DNA of 64,000 nt from Ectopseudomonas khazarica (GCF_004521985.1 NZ_SBHZ01000017.1:1-64000); one strand, 5' to 3'. Shown: positions 37,017 to 47,700, counted from the first letter of the stretch. Made by a program: numbers and translations. The notes: generated from the letters alone by a model not told the origin.

Positions 37017-38213
37017 TTAGAGTACGGCGTGAATCGCGCGGGTCACGCTGTCCAGGTTGCCGTGGTTCAGCGCAGCGACGCAGATGCGGCCGGTGCCGAC
37101 GGCGTAGATGCCGAACTCGTTCTTCAGGCGTTCTACCTGCTCCACGGTCAGGCCGGAGTAGGAGAACATGCCGCGCTGCTCGGCGACGAAGCCGAAGTCA
37201 CGTTTGGCGCCCAGCGCCGCCAGCTGCTCGACCATAGCCAGGCGCATGCTGCGGATGCGATCACGCATTTCGCCCAGTTCGGCTTCCCACATGGCGCGCA
37301 GCTCAGGGCTGTTGAGCACGTTGGCGACCACGGTGGCGCCGTGGGTCGGCGGGTTGGAGTAGTTGGTGCGGATCACGCGCTTGAGCTGCGACAGCACGCG
37401 AGTCGATTCTTCACGGCTGCTGGTGACCAGCGACAGGGCGCCGACGCGCTCGCCATACAGCGAGAACGACTTGGAGAAGGAGCTGGAGACGAAGAACTCC
37501 AGGCCCGACTCGGCGAACAGGCGCACGGCCTCGGCGTCCTGCTCGATACCGTCACCGAAGCCCTGGTAGGCGATATCGAGGAAGGGTACGTGCTCGCGCT
37601 CGCGCAGTACGTCCAGCACGGCTTTCCAGTCTTCCAGCTGCAGGTCGACGCCGGTCGGGTTGTGGCAGCAGGCGTGCAGTACGACGATGGAGCGGGCCGG
37701 CAGGTTGCGCAGGTCTTCGAGCATGCCGCCACGGTTCACGCCATTGCTGAACGGATCGTAGTAGCGGTAGTTCTGCACCGGGAACCCGGCGGACTCGAAC
37801 AGCGCGCGGTGGTTTTCCCAGCTCGGATCACTGATGGCAACGGTGGCGTCCGGCAGCAGACGCTTGAGGAAGTCGGCGCCGATCTTCAGTGCGCCGGTGC
37901 CGCCCAGGGCCTGGGTGGTGATGACGCGGCCGTCCTCGATCAGGGCTGCGCCCTTGCCGAACAGCAGTTCCTGTACCGCCTTGTCGTAGGCTGCGATGCC
38001 TTCGATCGGCAGGTAGCCACGCGGTGCGTGGGCCTCGATGCGCGCCTTTTCGGCTTCTGCGACGGCGCGCAGCAGCGGAATTCGCCCCTCCTCGTTGTAG
38101 TAGACGCCTACGCCAAGGTTGACCTTGGTGGTGCGGGTGTCTGCGTTGAATGCTTCGTTGAGGCCCAGGATGGGATCGCGCGGAGCCATTTCGACGGCGG
38201 AGAAGAGACTCAT
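37017..38213 (-). CDS. Class I aromatic/aspartate aminotransferase
   Basis: PLP-dependent transamination of aspartate and/or aromatic amino acids with 2-oxoglutarate; cytoplasmic. 398 residues, the AspC/TyrB length. Visible: MSLFSAVEMAPRDPILGLNE start, HACCHNPTGVDL (PLP contact Asn), DIAYQGFGDG (Asp), and the PLP lysine in SSSFSKSFSLYGERVGAL. Start ATG at 38213; an in-frame upstream ATG would add 16 unlikely residues. The same gene follows the wbpM/comEA-like pair in P. aeruginosa (a TyrB-type enzyme). AspC versus TyrB cannot be decided here. Confidence 0.93.
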   Translation of the reverse strand: MSLFSAVEMAPRDPILGLNEAFNADTRTTKVNLGVGVYYNEEGRIPLLRAVAEAEKARIEAHAPRGYLPIEGIAAYDKAVQELLFGKGAALIEDGRVITTQALGGTGALKIGADFLKRLLPDATVAISDPSWENHRALFESAGFPVQNYRYYDPFSNGVNRGGMLEDLRNLPARSIVVLHACCHNPTGVDLQLEDWKAVLDVLREREHVPFLDIAYQGFGDGIEQDAEAVRLFAESGLEFFVSSSFSKSFSLYGERVGALSLVTSSREESTRVLSQLKRVIRTNYSNPPTHGATVVANVLNSPELRAMWEAELGEMRDRIRSMRLAMVEQLAALGAKRDFGFVAEQRGMFSYSGLTVEQVERLKNEFGIYAVGTGRICVAALNHGNLDSVTRAIHAVL

Positions 38214-38459
38214 GATGGGTGCGGCAGCTCGAGTGAGGGGTGGGTGGCCAGGCGTCCCCAACGAAAGCGCTAGGGAGCGCGTAAACGGGGCGTTAGTATA
38301 ACGACCCTGAATCCAGGGGGCGACAGCGCAAAGCCCTGAATTAAGGCCTTTTGCCAGGTAATTCGACTCTACTTGGCGCTATTGCCAACTCGCCCCGCAA
38401 TTCATGGCTTTTGACGCCGTCCGACGGGATGCGTCACAGCTAATTTGTCGAGGTGCTGC

Positions 38460-40475
38460 ATGTCCGATTTTCAATTGGTGACCCGCTTCAAGCCGGCCGG
38501 TGATCAGCCCGAGGCGATTCGGCAGATGGTCGAGGGGCTGGAGGCCGGCCTGTCGCACCAGACGCTGCTGGGGGTGACCGGTTCGGGCAAGACCTTCTCC
38601 GTCGCCAACGTGATCGCCCAGGTGCAGCGGCCGACCCTGGTCCTGGCGCCGAACAAGACGCTGGCCGCGCAGCTCTATGGCGAGTTCAAGGCGTTCTTCC
38701 CGAACAATGCGGTGGAGTACTTCGTTTCCTATTACGACTACTACCAGCCGGAAGCCTATGTGCCGTCGTCGGACACCTTCATCGAGAAGGACGCCTCGAT
38801 CAACGACCATATCGAACAGATGCGCCTGTCGGCGACCAAGGCGCTGATCGAGCGCCAGGACGTCATCGTGGTCTGCACCGTGTCCTCGATCTACGGCCTG
38901 GGCAGCCCCGAGGAATACCTGAAGATGGTGCTGCACCTCGACCGGGGCGACAAGATGGACCAGCGCGCCCTGTTGCGCCGGCTGGCCGAGCTGCAGTACA
39001 CGCGCAACGACATGGATTTTGCCCGCGCCACCTTCCGGGTGCGTGGCGATGTGATCGACATCTTCCCGGCCGAATCGGATCTCGAGGCTATTCGCGTCGA
39101 GCTGTTCGACGATGAGGTGGAGAGCATCAGTGCCTTCGATCCGCTAACCGGCGAGGTGATCCAGAAGCTGCCGCGCTTCACCTTCTACCCCAAGAGCCAC
39201 TACGTCACCCCGCGCGAAACGCTGCTGGAGGCCGTGGAGCACATCAAGGTCGAGTTGCAGCAGCGCCTGGAGTACCTGCGCGGCGCGAACAAGCTGGTCG
39301 AGGCGCAGCGCCTGGAGCAGCGCACCCGCTTCGACCTGGAGATGATCCTGGAACTGGGCTACTGCAACGGCATCGAGAACTACTCGCGCTACCTGTCGGG
39401 GCGCCCGGCGGGTGCACCGCCGCCGACCCTGTACGACTACCTGCCGGACGAGGCGCTGCTGGTGATCGACGAATCCCACGTCTCGGTGCCGCAGGTCGGC
39501 GCCATGTACAAGGGCGACCGCTCGCGCAAGGAAACGCTGGTGGAGTACGGTTTCCGCCTGCCGTCGGCGCTGGACAACCGGCCGATGCGCTTCGAGGAGT
39601 GGGAGTCGGCCTGCCCGCAGACCATCTTCGTTTCCGCGACGCCCGGCCCCTACGAAGGCGAGCATGCCGGGCGCGTGGTGGAGCAGGTGGTGAGGCCGAC
39701 CGGGCTGGTCGACCCCGAAGTGGAAGTGCGGCCGGCGCGTACCCAGGTCGACGACCTGCTGTCGGAGATTCGTCTGCGTGTGGCGACGGGCGATCGTGTG
39801 CTGGTCACCACCCTGACCAAGCGCATGGCGGAAGACCTGACCGACTACCTGGGCGATCACGACGTCAAGGTGCGCTACCTGCACTCGGACATCGACACGG
39901 TGGAGCGGGTGGAGATCATCCGTGACCTGCGCCTGGGCACCTTCGACGTGCTGGTGGGCATCAACCTGCTGCGCGAGGGCCTGGACATGCCCGAGGTGTC
40001 GCTGGTGGCGATTCTCGATGCGGACAAGGAGGGCTTCCTGCGCAGCGAGCGCTCGCTGATCCAGACCATCGGCCGTGCGGCGCGTAACCTCAACGGCAAG
40101 GCCATTCTCTATGCCGACAACATGACGGGCTCGATGCAGCGCGCCATCGGCGAGACCGAGCGACGTCGCGCCAAGCAGATCGCCTTCAACGAGGCCAACG
40201 GCATCGTGCCCAGGGGCGTGCAGAAGGACGTCAAGGACATCCTCGAAGGCGCGGTGGTGCCGGGGGCGCGCAGCAACAAGCGCAAGGGCATGGCCAAGGC
40301 GGCGGAGGAGAGCGCGCGTTACGAGGCCGAGCTGCGCTCGCCGAGCGAGATCACCAAGCGCATTCGCCAGCTGGAAGAGAAGATGTACGCCCTGGCACGC
40401 GACCTGGAGTTCGAGGCCGCGGCGCAGCTGCGTGACGAGATTCAGAAGCTGCGGGATCGGCTGTTGCAGGTCTGA
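38460..40475 (+). CDS. uvrB: UvrABC excinuclease subunit B
   Basis: DNA-damage verification subunit of nucleotide excision repair; loads from UvrA and recruits UvrC. 671 residues. Walker A GVTGSGKT at 38-45, the beta-hairpin region [24 protein letters not shown] helicase motif, helicase motif VI region QTIGRAARN, and the C-terminal UVR domain ([19 protein letters not shown]). ATG at 38460 fits the family start ([17 protein letters not shown]). I see no CTG-N10-CAG LexA-type box in the upstream gap. Confidence 0.97.
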   Translation: MSDFQLVTRFKPAGDQPEAIRQMVEGLEAGLSHQTLLGVTGSGKTFSVANVIAQVQRPTLVLAPNKTLAAQLYGEFKAFFPNNAVEYFVSYYDYYQPEAYVPSSDTFIEKDASINDHIEQMRLSATKALIERQDVIVVCTVSSIYGLGSPEEYLKMVLHLDRGDKMDQRALLRRLAELQYTRNDMDFARATFRVRGDVIDIFPAESDLEAIRVELFDDEVESISAFDPLTGEVIQKLPRFTFYPKSHYVTPRETLLEAVEHIKVELQQRLEYLRGANKLVEAQRLEQRTRFDLEMILELGYCNGIENYSRYLSGRPAGAPPPTLYDYLPDEALLVIDESHVSVPQVGAMYKGDRSRKETLVEYGFRLPSALDNRPMRFEEWESACPQTIFVSATPGPYEGEHAGRVVEQVVRPTGLVDPEVEVRPARTQVDDLLSEIRLRVATGDRVLVTTLTKRMAEDLTDYLGDHDVKVRYLHSDIDTVERVEIIRDLRLGTFDVLVGINLLREGLDMPEVSLVAILDADKEGFLRSERSLIQTIGRAARNLNGKAILYADNMTGSMQRAIGETERRRAKQIAFNEANGIVPRGVQKDVKDILEGAVVPGARSNKRKGMAKAAEESARYEAELRSPSEITKRIRQLEEKMYALARDLEFEAAAQLRDEIQKLRDRLLQV

Positions 40476-40490
40476 TCTCGGGCGGTCGCC

Positions 40491-40940
40491 CCCGGATTGC
40501 ATCCGGGCTACGCCTCTGCGTGTCCCGTAGGGTGGATGACGCTCCTCTCATCCACCGTTGCGTGCGCAGGCGGTGGACGGATGGAGCGTCGTCCACCCTA
40601 CGGCTGGGATTCGCGGCTGAAGCCGCTCCTACGGGTGAGGCGTCGGCGTAGGGTGGATCGCGCTTCATCGATCCACCGTCCCCTGGTGGATGCAAAAGGC
40701 GGCATCCACCCTACGGTTGGGTTCGCGGCTGAAGCCGCTCCTACGGGTGAGGCGTCTGCGTAGGGTGGATCGCGCTTCATCGATCCACCGTCCCCTGGTG
40801 GATGCAAAAGGCGGCATCCACCCTACGGTTGGGTTCGCGGCTGAAGCCGCTCCTACGGGCGAGGTGTTGGCGTAGGGTGGATCGCGCTTTATCGATCCAC
40901 CGTGCCTGGTGGATGCGGAAAGCGGCATCCACCCTACGAC
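40491..40940. repeat. 112-bp tandem repeat block with REP and GTAGGGTGGAT hairpins
   Basis: Between uvrB and the emrB-like gene there is no protein gene. Units begin TAGGGTGGAT at 40528 (diverged), 40649, 40761 and 40873; the last three are spaced exactly 112 bases and are nearly identical. Each unit has two GGTGGAT/ATCCACC hairpins and one GCGGCTGAAGCCGC REP palindrome. A CCCGGAT-TGC-ATCCGGG hairpin (40491-40507) opens the block and may end uvrB transcription. Short open frames inside are translations of the repeat. Confidence 0.92.
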
Positions 40941-40949
40941 GGGCGGGGC

Positions 40950-42503
40950 TCAATGTGCTGCGCCAGCGCCTGCCATGTTCTGCGGCAGTTTTCGGGTCAG
41001 CAGAATTGCCAGCATGCTCACGGCGAGGGCAATGCCGATGAAGTGGAAGGCGTCGTTGTAGGCCATGATCGTCGCCTGTTCGTGGACGATCTGACTCAGC
41101 CTGGCCAGCGCGGCCTGCTCGCTGCCCAGCGTCTGCGTCAGCAGTTGCAGGCGCTGTTCCACCTGCGGGTTGGTCGGCACGATGGATTCGCGCAGGTAAT
41201 CGAAGTAGACCTTGGCGCGTGCGTCGAGCAGGGTGGCGAGCAGGGCGATGCCGATGGCGCCGCCGAGGTTGCGCAGGATGTTGAACAGGCTCGAGGCCGA
41301 GCCGGCGTCCTGCGGCATGATGTAGGCCGTGGCGATCAGCGAGACGGTGACCATCACCAGTGGCTGGCCAAGCGCGCGCACGATCTGGATATGGTTGAAC
41401 TGCGGGCCGGCGAAGTCCGGGTTGAGCACGCCGGAAAAGAAGCTCGCCGCACCGAACAGGGCGAAGCCCAGGGCGCACAGCCATTTCGGCGAGATGATCT
41501 TCATCAGCTTGGGCACCAGCGGGATCAGGAACAGCTGCGGCACGCCCATCCACATGATCACTTCGCCGATCTGCATGGCGTTGTAGCCCTGGATCTGCGC
41601 CAGGTACAGCGGTAGCACGTAGATCGAACCATACAGCCCCACGCCAAGCCCCACGCTGGAGATGCTCGCCAGGCCGAAGTTGCGCTCGCGCAGGACGCCG
41701 AGGTTGATCAGCGGATTGGGGCGTGAGATCTGCAGGATGACGAACAGAATCAGGCTGACCAGCGCCACACTGCCGAGGCCGACGATCAGCTGCGATTCCA
41801 GCCAGTCCTTGCGATGACCTTCTTCGAGGAACACCTGCAGGCAGCCCAGGCCCATGCCCAGGGTGACGATGCCGGCGTAGTCCGTGGTCTTCAGCAGTTC
41901 CCAGTGCGGCGCCTTCTTCTCCAGGCCGTAGAGCAGGCCGGCGATCATGATCAGGCCGGGCGGCACGTTGATGTAGAAGATGTATTCCCAGCCCCAGTTC
42001 TCGGTCAGCCAGCCGCCAAGCGTGGGGCCGATGGAGGGCGCGAAGGTGGCGGTGATGGCGAACAGCGCCATGCCCTTGGCGCGGTGATGCTCGGGCAGCT
42101 TGATCAGCGTCATGGTGAACGCCAGCGGGATCAGTGCGCCACCGGTGAAGCCCTGCAGCGCGCGGAACACGATCATGCTCTCCAGGCTCCAGGCCATGGA
42201 GCAGAGCAGCGAGGCGATCAGGAATCCGACCGAGACCCAGACGGCCAGGCGTCGTGCCGACAGCAGCTGCACCAGCCAGGCCGTCAGCGGGATCATGATG
42301 ATCTCGGCCACCAGGTAGGAGGTGGAGATCCACGAGCCTTCCTCCAGGGTGGCGGACAGCGCGCCCTGGATGTCCTTCAGCGAGGAGTTGGTGATCTGGA
42401 TGTCCAGCACCGCCATGAAGGCGCCGAGCATCGCGCTCATCACCGCGATCCAGTCGCGGCGACTGGGCTCCTCGGTGGGGCGGATCAGTGCATCACCCGC
42501 CAT
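40950..42503 (-). CDS. emrB: EmrB/QacA-type MFS multidrug exporter (DHA2 family)
   Basis: 517 residues, about 14 membrane segments. Motif region AVLDIQITNSSLKDIQGAL in TM1, GFTGGALIPLAF, and motif C in PSIGPTLGGWLTENW are typical of DHA2 drug:H+ antiporters. Its 5' end overlaps the end of the EmrA-like gene by 11 bases, so the two form an operon for a tripartite pump. The same pair follows uvrB in P. aeruginosa. Substrates unknown. Confidence 0.88.
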   Translation of the reverse strand: MAGDALIRPTEEPSRRDWIAVMSAMLGAFMAVLDIQITNSSLKDIQGALSATLEEGSWISTSYLVAEIIMIPLTAWLVQLLSARRLAVWVSVGFLIASLLCSMAWSLESMIVFRALQGFTGGALIPLAFTMTLIKLPEHHRAKGMALFAITATFAPSIGPTLGGWLTENWGWEYIFYINVPPGLIMIAGLLYGLEKKAPHWELLKTTDYAGIVTLGMGLGCLQVFLEEGHRKDWLESQLIVGLGSVALVSLILFVILQISRPNPLINLGVLRERNFGLASISSVGLGVGLYGSIYVLPLYLAQIQGYNAMQIGEVIMWMGVPQLFLIPLVPKLMKIISPKWLCALGFALFGAASFFSGVLNPDFAGPQFNHIQIVRALGQPLVMVTVSLIATAYIMPQDAGSASSLFNILRNLGGAIGIALLATLLDARAKVYFDYLRESIVPTNPQVEQRLQLLTQTLGSEQAALARLSQIVHEQATIMAYNDAFHFIGIALAVSMLAILLTRKLPQNMAGAGAAH

Positions 42504-43542
42504 GGTGTTCGTCGCTGCGCAGGTCGATGGTGACTTCCACCGACATGCCGGGGCGGATCAGGCCGTGCAACGGGTTGTCGGCGGAGAAGGTCAGTTTGAC
42601 CGGGATGCGCTGCACCACCTTGGTGAAGTTGCCGGTGGCGTTGTCGGGCGGCAGCAGGCTGAACTGGGCGCCGGAGGCGGCGAACAGGCTGTCGATGTGG
42701 CCCTCGACGGGAGTGTCGGGATAGCTGTCGAACAGCAGCTCGGCCTTCTGCCCCGGACGCATGCGGCCGATCTGGGTTTCCTTGAAGTTGGCCTGCACCC
42801 AGATGTCCTGATCGGGTACCAGCGAGAGCAGGTAGGCACCGTTCTGTACCACCTGGCCTTCGCGGGCCGAGCGCTGGCCGACCATGCCGCTGATCGGCGC
42901 ATGGATCTGTGTACGCGAAAGGTTGAGGTCGGCCTGTTCCAGATCGGCCTGGGCGGAAAGGATCAGGGCATCCAGGCGCTTGAGTTCGGCTTCGAGGCTG
43001 GCCACCTGCTGGCGCTGGGCCTGCAGGTCCGCCTGGGCCTTGGCCAGTTGCGAGCGGGCCACGCGGTTGTCGGCGGCCAGCGTGGTCACGCGTTCTTCGG
43101 AGACGTAGCCCGGCTTGCGCAGCGTCTGGGCGCGGCCAAGGTCGATCTGTGCGCGTTCCAGGGTGGCCTGGCTGGCGGCGACGTCGGCCTGGCTGGCGGC
43201 GATCAGGCTGCCTTGCTGGTCGAGCTTGCTCTGTGCCTGGGCGCGTTCGGCCTGGTGGGTCTCCAGGGCGGCGAGGGCGCGCTGGCGGGCCAGGCGGAAA
43301 TCGCTGTTCTCCAGCTCGACCAGCAACTGGCCGGCCTCCACATGCTGGTTGTCGCGCACCAGCACCTTTTCGATGCGCGCATTGAGCTGGCTGGAGACGC
43401 GGGTGATCTCGCCCTGCACATAGGCGTTGTCAGTGCTTTCCTGGTAGCGGCCGATCAACAGCCACTGAATGAGCAGGGCGCCGGCGATCAGCACCAGCAG
43501 GGTCACGAAGACGAGAAGACGGCGTTGCAGTTTGGCGGGCAT
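42493..43542 (-). CDS. emrA: EmrA-like membrane fusion protein (HlyD family)
   Basis: 349 residues: one N-terminal membrane helix (LLVFVTLLVLIAGALLIQWL), a biotinyl-lipoyl-like half motif (TDNAYVQGEITRVSSQLNAR), a long alpha-helical hairpin (roughly residues 80-200), and the second lipoyl half (THAPISGMVGQ-like, TQIHAPISGMVGQRSAREGQ). Links the EmrB-like pump to an outer-membrane channel. First gene of the minus-strand pair; divergent from the LysR gene. Confidence 0.88.
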   Translation of the reverse strand: MPAKLQRRLLVFVTLLVLIAGALLIQWLLIGRYQESTDNAYVQGEITRVSSQLNARIEKVLVRDNQHVEAGQLLVELENSDFRLARQRALAALETHQAERAQAQSKLDQQGSLIAASQADVAASQATLERAQIDLGRAQTLRKPGYVSEERVTTLAADNRVARSQLAKAQADLQAQRQQVASLEAELKRLDALILSAQADLEQADLNLSRTQIHAPISGMVGQRSAREGQVVQNGAYLLSLVPDQDIWVQANFKETQIGRMRPGQKAELLFDSYPDTPVEGHIDSLFAASGAQFSLLPPDNATGNFTKVVQRIPVKLTFSADNPLHGLIRPGMSVEVTIDLRSDEHHGG

Positions 43543-43649
43543 GCGTGAGGCTCGGGAAGCGGTGGCGAATTGTAAGCGAATTTAACAGTGTTCCCTTTGC
43601 GCTAGTAGACTCTAGACTTGGCATGCTTTGTTGCTTATGAGGAACAATC
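43543..43649. promoter_or_regulatory. Divergent promoter region between emrA and LysR genes
   Basis: 107 bases separate the two divergent starts. TAGTAGACTCTAGACT near 43602-43617 contains an imperfect palindrome, a plausible but unproven LysR-type binding site. GAGGAAC before 43650 is the LysR-gene ribosome site. Confidence 0.4.
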
Positions 43650-44570
43650 ATGGGGCTTGATGACGCACTGATCTTTACCCGAGTGGTGGAGTGCCACAGT
43701 TTCACCCAGGCGGCGACCAGCCTGGGCATGCAGAAGTCCACCGTGAGCCGGCGCATCGCCTTGCTCGAGGAGCGCCTCGGTGTGCGCCTGCTCAATCGCA
43801 CTACGCGCAAGCTGCGCCTGACCGAGGTGGGACAGGCCTACTACGAGCGCTGCCGGCAGATCATGCTCGACTTCGCCGAGGCCGAGCAGGCCGTCATGCA
43901 GTTGCAGCGTGAGCCTTCCGGGCTGTTGCGTATCACCACGCCGATCGAGTTCGGCCAGTTGTTCCTCGGGCGAGTGCTGGGGGAGTTCATGCGCCAGTAC
44001 CCGCAGATCAACGCCGAGGTGGAGCTGACCTCGCGCCTGGTCGACCCGCTGGAGGAGGGCGTGGACATCGCCATCCAGGTTGGGCAGCCGCAGGATTCGA
44101 CCCTGATCGCGCGCAAACTGTTCGAGAGTGGCCGGCGCCTCTGTGCCAGTCCGTTCTATCTGGCCGCGCACGGTGTGCCGCGCGGCGTGGCCGAGCTGGA
44201 GGGGCATCGGGCGATCCTCCTGCAGCACGATGCGCCGCGCTACTGGCCACTGCTGGGCGAGAACCTGCCCTGCCAGCGGGTGATGACCTGCAACAACATC
44301 ACCTTCGCGCGTGAGGCGGCACTGGCCGGCGCCGGGATCTGCGGGTTGCCGGTCATGATCAGCGAGGAGGCGGTGCGCAGTGGGCGCCTGGTCGAGCTGC
44401 TGCCGGAGGCGCGCCTGCCGGTGGGCGAGGTCTACGCCATCTACCCGTCACGACGCTTCCAGGCCATGAAGGTCAAGACCTTCCTCGACTTCCTCATCGC
44501 CAGCTTGCCGATCACCCGTGGCGGGTCGCTGGAGCCGGGGGCGGCAGGCCTGATAACATCGCCCGCTTGA
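43650..44570 (+). CDS. LysR-family transcriptional regulator
   Basis: 306 residues. N-terminal winged helix-turn-helix ([39 protein letters not shown]) and a C-terminal substrate-binding domain ([20 protein letters not shown]) of the CrgA/AaeR-like branch. Divergent from emrA-emrB, so it probably controls that pump, as LysR regulators commonly do for adjacent divergent genes. Same position as in P. aeruginosa. Confidence 0.9.
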   Translation: MGLDDALIFTRVVECHSFTQAATSLGMQKSTVSRRIALLEERLGVRLLNRTTRKLRLTEVGQAYYERCRQIMLDFAEAEQAVMQLQREPSGLLRITTPIEFGQLFLGRVLGEFMRQYPQINAEVELTSRLVDPLEEGVDIAIQVGQPQDSTLIARKLFESGRRLCASPFYLAAHGVPRGVAELEGHRAILLQHDAPRYWPLLGENLPCQRVMTCNNITFAREAALAGAGICGLPVMISEEAVRSGRLVELLPEARLPVGEVYAIYPSRRFQAMKVKTFLDFLIASLPITRGGSLEPGAAGLITSPA

Positions 44571-44605
44571 TCAATACACCTCGTGTCTTCCTTCCGAGAG
44601 CATTC

Positions 44606-46087
44606 ATGACCACCGTTCGTACCCGTATCGCGCCATCGCCGACCGGCGACCCCCATGTCGGCACCGCCTACATCGCACTGTTCAACCTGTGCTTCGCTCG
44701 CCAGCACGGTGGCCAGTTCATCCTGCGTATCGAAGACACCGACCAGCTGCGTTCGACCCGCGAGTCCGAGCAGCAGATCTTCGACGCACTGCGCTGGCTG
44801 GGTATCGAGTGGGACGAGGGCCCGGACGTCGGTGGTCCGCACGGCCCGTACCGGCAGAGCGAGCGTGGCGAGATCTACAAGAAATATTCCGACGAGCTGG
44901 TCAGCAAGGGGCATGCCTTCCCGTGCTTCTGTTCCGCCGAGCGCCTCGATGAAGTGCGCGCGCAGCAGATGGCCAACAAGGAAACCCCGCGTTACGACGG
45001 CCACTGCATGCATCTGCAGCCCGCCGAGGCGCAAGCACGCATCGCCGCCGGCGAGTCGCACGTGGTGCGCATGAAGGTGCCCAGCGAGGGTGTCTGCGTG
45101 GTGCCGGACATGCTGCGTGGCGATGTCGAGATCCCCTGGGATCGCATGGACATGCAGGTGCTGATGAAGGCCGATGGCCTGCCGACCTATTTCCTGGCCA
45201 ACGTGGTCGACGACCACCTGATGGGCATCACCCACGTGCTGCGTGGCGAGGAGTGGCTGCCGTCGGCGCCCAAGCTGATCAAGCTGTACGAATACTTCGG
45301 CTGGGAGCAGCCGGCGCTGTGCTACATGCCGCTGCTGCGCAATCCGGACAAGAGCAAGCTGTCCAAGCGCAAGAACCCCACCAGCATCACCTTCTACGAG
45401 CGCATGGGCTATCTGCCGCAGGCCATGCTCAACTACCTGGGGCGCATGGGCTGGTCGATGCCGGACGAGCGCGAGAAGTTCTCCCTGGCCGAGATGATCG
45501 AACATTTCGACATCAACCGGGTGTCGCTCGGCGGGCCGATCTTCGACCTGGAGAAGCTGTCCTGGCTCAACGGCCAGTGGCTGCGTGAGCTGCCGGTGGA
45601 AACCTTCGCCGCCGAAGTGCAGAAGTGGGCGCTCAATCCCGAGTACCTGATGAAGATCGCGCCGCACGTGCAGGGCAGGGTGGAAACCTTCAGCCAGATC
45701 GCACCGCTGGCCGGCTTCTTCTTCTCCGGTGGCCTGAACCTCGACGCCAAGCTGTTCGAGCACAAGAAGCTGTCGCCTGACCAGGTTCGCCAGCTGATGC
45801 AGCTGATCCTGTGGAAGCTGGAGTCGCTGCGGCAGTGGGAGAAGGAGCGCATCACCGGCTGCATCCAGGCCGTGGTCGAGCACCTCGAGCTGAAGCTGCG
45901 CGATGCCATGCCGTTGATGTTCGCCGCCATCACCGGCCAGGCCAGCTCGGTGTCGGTGCTCGACGCCATGGAGATTCTCGGCCCGGACCTGACCCGCTTC
46001 CGCCTGCGCCAGGCCCTGGAGCTGCTCGGTGGTACCTCGAAGAAAGAGACCAAGGAGTGGGAGAAGCTGCTGGCGGCCATCAACTGA
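44606..46087 (+). CDS. gltX: Glutamyl-tRNA synthetase
   Basis: Charges tRNA-Glu with glutamate. 493 residues, class I: HIGH-type motif [13 protein letters not shown] at the N-terminus and the KMSKS-type motif [10 protein letters not shown]. The ATG at 44606 gives the family start [13 protein letters not shown]; the frame is open upstream to 44567. Located directly before three tRNA-Glu genes, its own substrates, as in P. aeruginosa. Confidence 0.97.
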   Translation: MTTVRTRIAPSPTGDPHVGTAYIALFNLCFARQHGGQFILRIEDTDQLRSTRESEQQIFDALRWLGIEWDEGPDVGGPHGPYRQSERGEIYKKYSDELVSKGHAFPCFCSAERLDEVRAQQMANKETPRYDGHCMHLQPAEAQARIAAGESHVVRMKVPSEGVCVVPDMLRGDVEIPWDRMDMQVLMKADGLPTYFLANVVDDHLMGITHVLRGEEWLPSAPKLIKLYEYFGWEQPALCYMPLLRNPDKSKLSKRKNPTSITFYERMGYLPQAMLNYLGRMGWSMPDEREKFSLAEMIEHFDINRVSLGGPIFDLEKLSWLNGQWLRELPVETFAAEVQKWALNPEYLMKIAPHVQGRVETFSQIAPLAGFFFSGGLNLDAKLFEHKKLSPDQVRQLMQLILWKLESLRQWEKERITGCIQAVVEHLELKLRDAMPLMFAAITGQASSVSVLDAMEILGPDLTRFRLRQALELLGGTSKKETKEWEKLLAAIN

Positions 46088-46211
46088 GTTGTGGCGCGAG
46101 CCTGCCTGCTGCTGCCGTCGCCAAAGCGCCTGTCACGCTCGGTTTTACCCTGCGTGGGCTCTAAGTAGTTGTTCTAGTGGCAAAAACTTTGGGCCGGAAG
46201 GAAAAATGTTG

Positions 46212-46240
46212 TTGACAGGCAATCGGGGCGCTCTTAACAT
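46212..46240 (+). promoter_or_regulatory. Promoter of the tRNA-Ala/Glu array
   Basis: TTGACA (46212-46217), 17-base spacer, TAACAT (46235-46240), followed by a GC-rich discriminator GCGCCCCGTC, the pattern of stringently controlled stable-RNA promoters. It is 18 bases upstream of the first tRNA and is the only good promoter in the array. Confidence 0.85.
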
Positions 46241-46258
46241 GCGCCCCGTCCTCGAGAT

Positions 46259-46334
<76 letters not shown>

Positions 46335-46394
46335 ATCTCGACTCCTTCGGGAGTGCCAGAATCGATGTGAGTCGATTCACGATCAGGGTCTTGC

Positions 46395-46470
46395 GTCCCC
46401 TTCGTCTAGTGGCCTAGGACACCGCCCTTTCACGGCGGTAACAGGGGTTCGAGTCCCCTAGGGGACGCCA
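46395..46470 (+). tRNA. tRNA-Glu (anticodon TTC), copy 1
   Basis: 76 bases with encoded CCA. GTCCCCT acceptor strand, anticodon loop CTTTCAC with TTC between CCGCC and GGCGG, T-arm GGGGTTCGAGTCCCC. Confidence 0.97.
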
Positions 46471-46519
46471 CTTATTCCAGCCGCAGCGCTCAGGCGTTGC
46501 AGCCAGACCGCAAGGTTTC

Positions 46520-46595
<76 letters not shown>

Positions 46596-46604
46596 AACAC
46601 ACGC

Positions 46605-46627
46605 AAGGCCAGCCAGGTGCTGGCCTT
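46605..46627 (+). repeat. Hairpin between tRNA-Ala 2 and tRNA-Glu 2
   Basis: AAGGCCAGC and GCTGGCCTT pair over 9 bp. The same hairpin recurs between Ala 3 and Glu 3 (about 46850-46875), but not in the first unit. No T-run, so a processing signal is more likely than a terminator. Confidence 0.7.
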
Positions 46628-46643
46628 GTCGTTCGAAGGTTTT

Positions 46644-46719
46644 GTCCCCTTCGTCTAGTGGCCTAGGACACCGCCCTTTCACGGCGGTAACAGGGGTTCG
46701 AGTCCCCTAGGGGACGCCA
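46644..46719 (+). tRNA. tRNA-Glu (anticodon TTC), copy 2
   Basis: Identical over the full 76 bases to copy 1 at 46395-46470. Confidence 0.97.
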
Positions 46720-46766
46720 TTTTCCAGTCGCAACGCGCAGGTGTTGCGAGCCGACCGCAAGGTTTC

Positions 46767-46842
<76 letters not shown>

Positions 46843-46890
46843 AACACACTCAAGGCCAGCCTAGTGCTGGCCTTGTCGTTCGAAGGTTTC

Positions 46891-46966
46891 GTCCCCTTCG
46901 TCTAGTGGCCTAGGACACCGCCCTTTCACGGCGGTAACAGGGGTTCGAGTCCCCTAGGGGACGCCA
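46891..46966 (+). tRNA. tRNA-Glu (anticodon TTC), copy 3
   Basis: Identical to copies 1 and 2; last tRNA of the array. Confidence 0.97.
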
Positions 46967-46991
46967 TTTTCTTGCCGCATTTGCGGAACCC

Positions 46992-47023
46992 AGGGGCTGC
47001 CTCTCACGAGGTGGCCCCTTTTT
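46992..47023 (+). terminator. Terminator of the tRNA array
   Basis: AGGGGCTGCCTC and GAGGTGGCCCCT pair with a small internal mismatch around a TCAC loop and are followed by TTTTTG, 25 bases after the last tRNA-Glu. Confidence 0.85.
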
Positions 47024-47137
47024 GTTTGCCTGCTCATTCCTGTCGCTGCCGCGAAGACGACCGATGGTCGTCGCGGCTGCTTGCAAGAAAAGATGATGAC
47101 TGTAATATTGCGATCGTCATATAAAGGAGCGGCAGCC

Positions 47138-47677
47138 ATGACCGAACGCAAGCACGAAACCCGCAAGCGCATTCTCGCGGCCGCTGGGCGAGTCCTTGCC
47201 GAGCGCGGCCCTGGCGACCCGGCCGTTGCCGAGGTGATGGCGGCGGCGGGGCTCACGGTGGGTGGCTTCTATGCGCATTTCAGCAGCAAGGATGCGCTGA
47301 TGCTGGAGGCGTTCAGGCAGTTGCTCGGTGTGCGCAGGGAGCGCCTGGCTGGCGTCGATCAGCGCCTGGACGGCAGGGAGCGCAGGGCGCTGCTGGCAGC
47401 CTTCTACCTGTCGCGTCGGCATCGCGACGAGCCCGCTGATCGCTGCCCGCTGCCCAGCACGCTGGCGGAGATCGAACGCCTGCCGGACGGCTTCCGTCTG
47501 GCCCTGGTCGAGCACGTGGAGCAGATGGTGGCGCAGATGAGCGCCACGCCGGAGGAGGCGGATACGGCGCTGGCTGACCTGGCGCTGATGGTAGGTGGTC
47601 TGGCGCTTGCCCGGGCATTGGGCGCCGGTGAGCTGTCCGACCGCTTGTTGCGTGCCGCCAAAGCGGCGGTGCTGTGA
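47138..47677 (+). CDS. TetR-family transcriptional regulator
   Basis: 179 residues. N-terminal helix-turn-helix (RKRILAAAGRVLAERG, VAEVMAAAGLTVGGFYAHFSSKDAL) and a TetR C-terminal ligand domain. AAGGAG at 47123-47128 fixes the start at 47138. ATGAC (47096-47100) and GTCAT (47116-47120), 15 bases apart and just upstream, could be an autoregulatory operator. The alpha/beta hydrolase gene follows after 23 bases, probably in the same operon and under its control. Confidence 0.88.
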   Translation: MTERKHETRKRILAAAGRVLAERGPGDPAVAEVMAAAGLTVGGFYAHFSSKDALMLEAFRQLLGVRRERLAGVDQRLDGRERRALLAAFYLSRRHRDEPADRCPLPSTLAEIERLPDGFRLALVEHVEQMVAQMSATPEEADTALADLALMVGGLALARALGAGELSDRLLRAAKAAVL

Positions 47678-47700
47678 GATCGGCTTTCGAGGAGACGATG

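Noticed and set aside
36894-38273. 459-codon plus-strand frame opposite the aminotransferase
   Set aside because: Antisense to a clear class I aminotransferase; no domain of its own.
40598-40928. Several short frames in the 112-bp repeats
   Set aside because: They are translations of the tandem repeat and repeat the same peptide.
40491-40940. CRISPR array
   Set aside because: Repeats are 112 bp and adjoin without variable spacers; they are palindromic REP-type elements.
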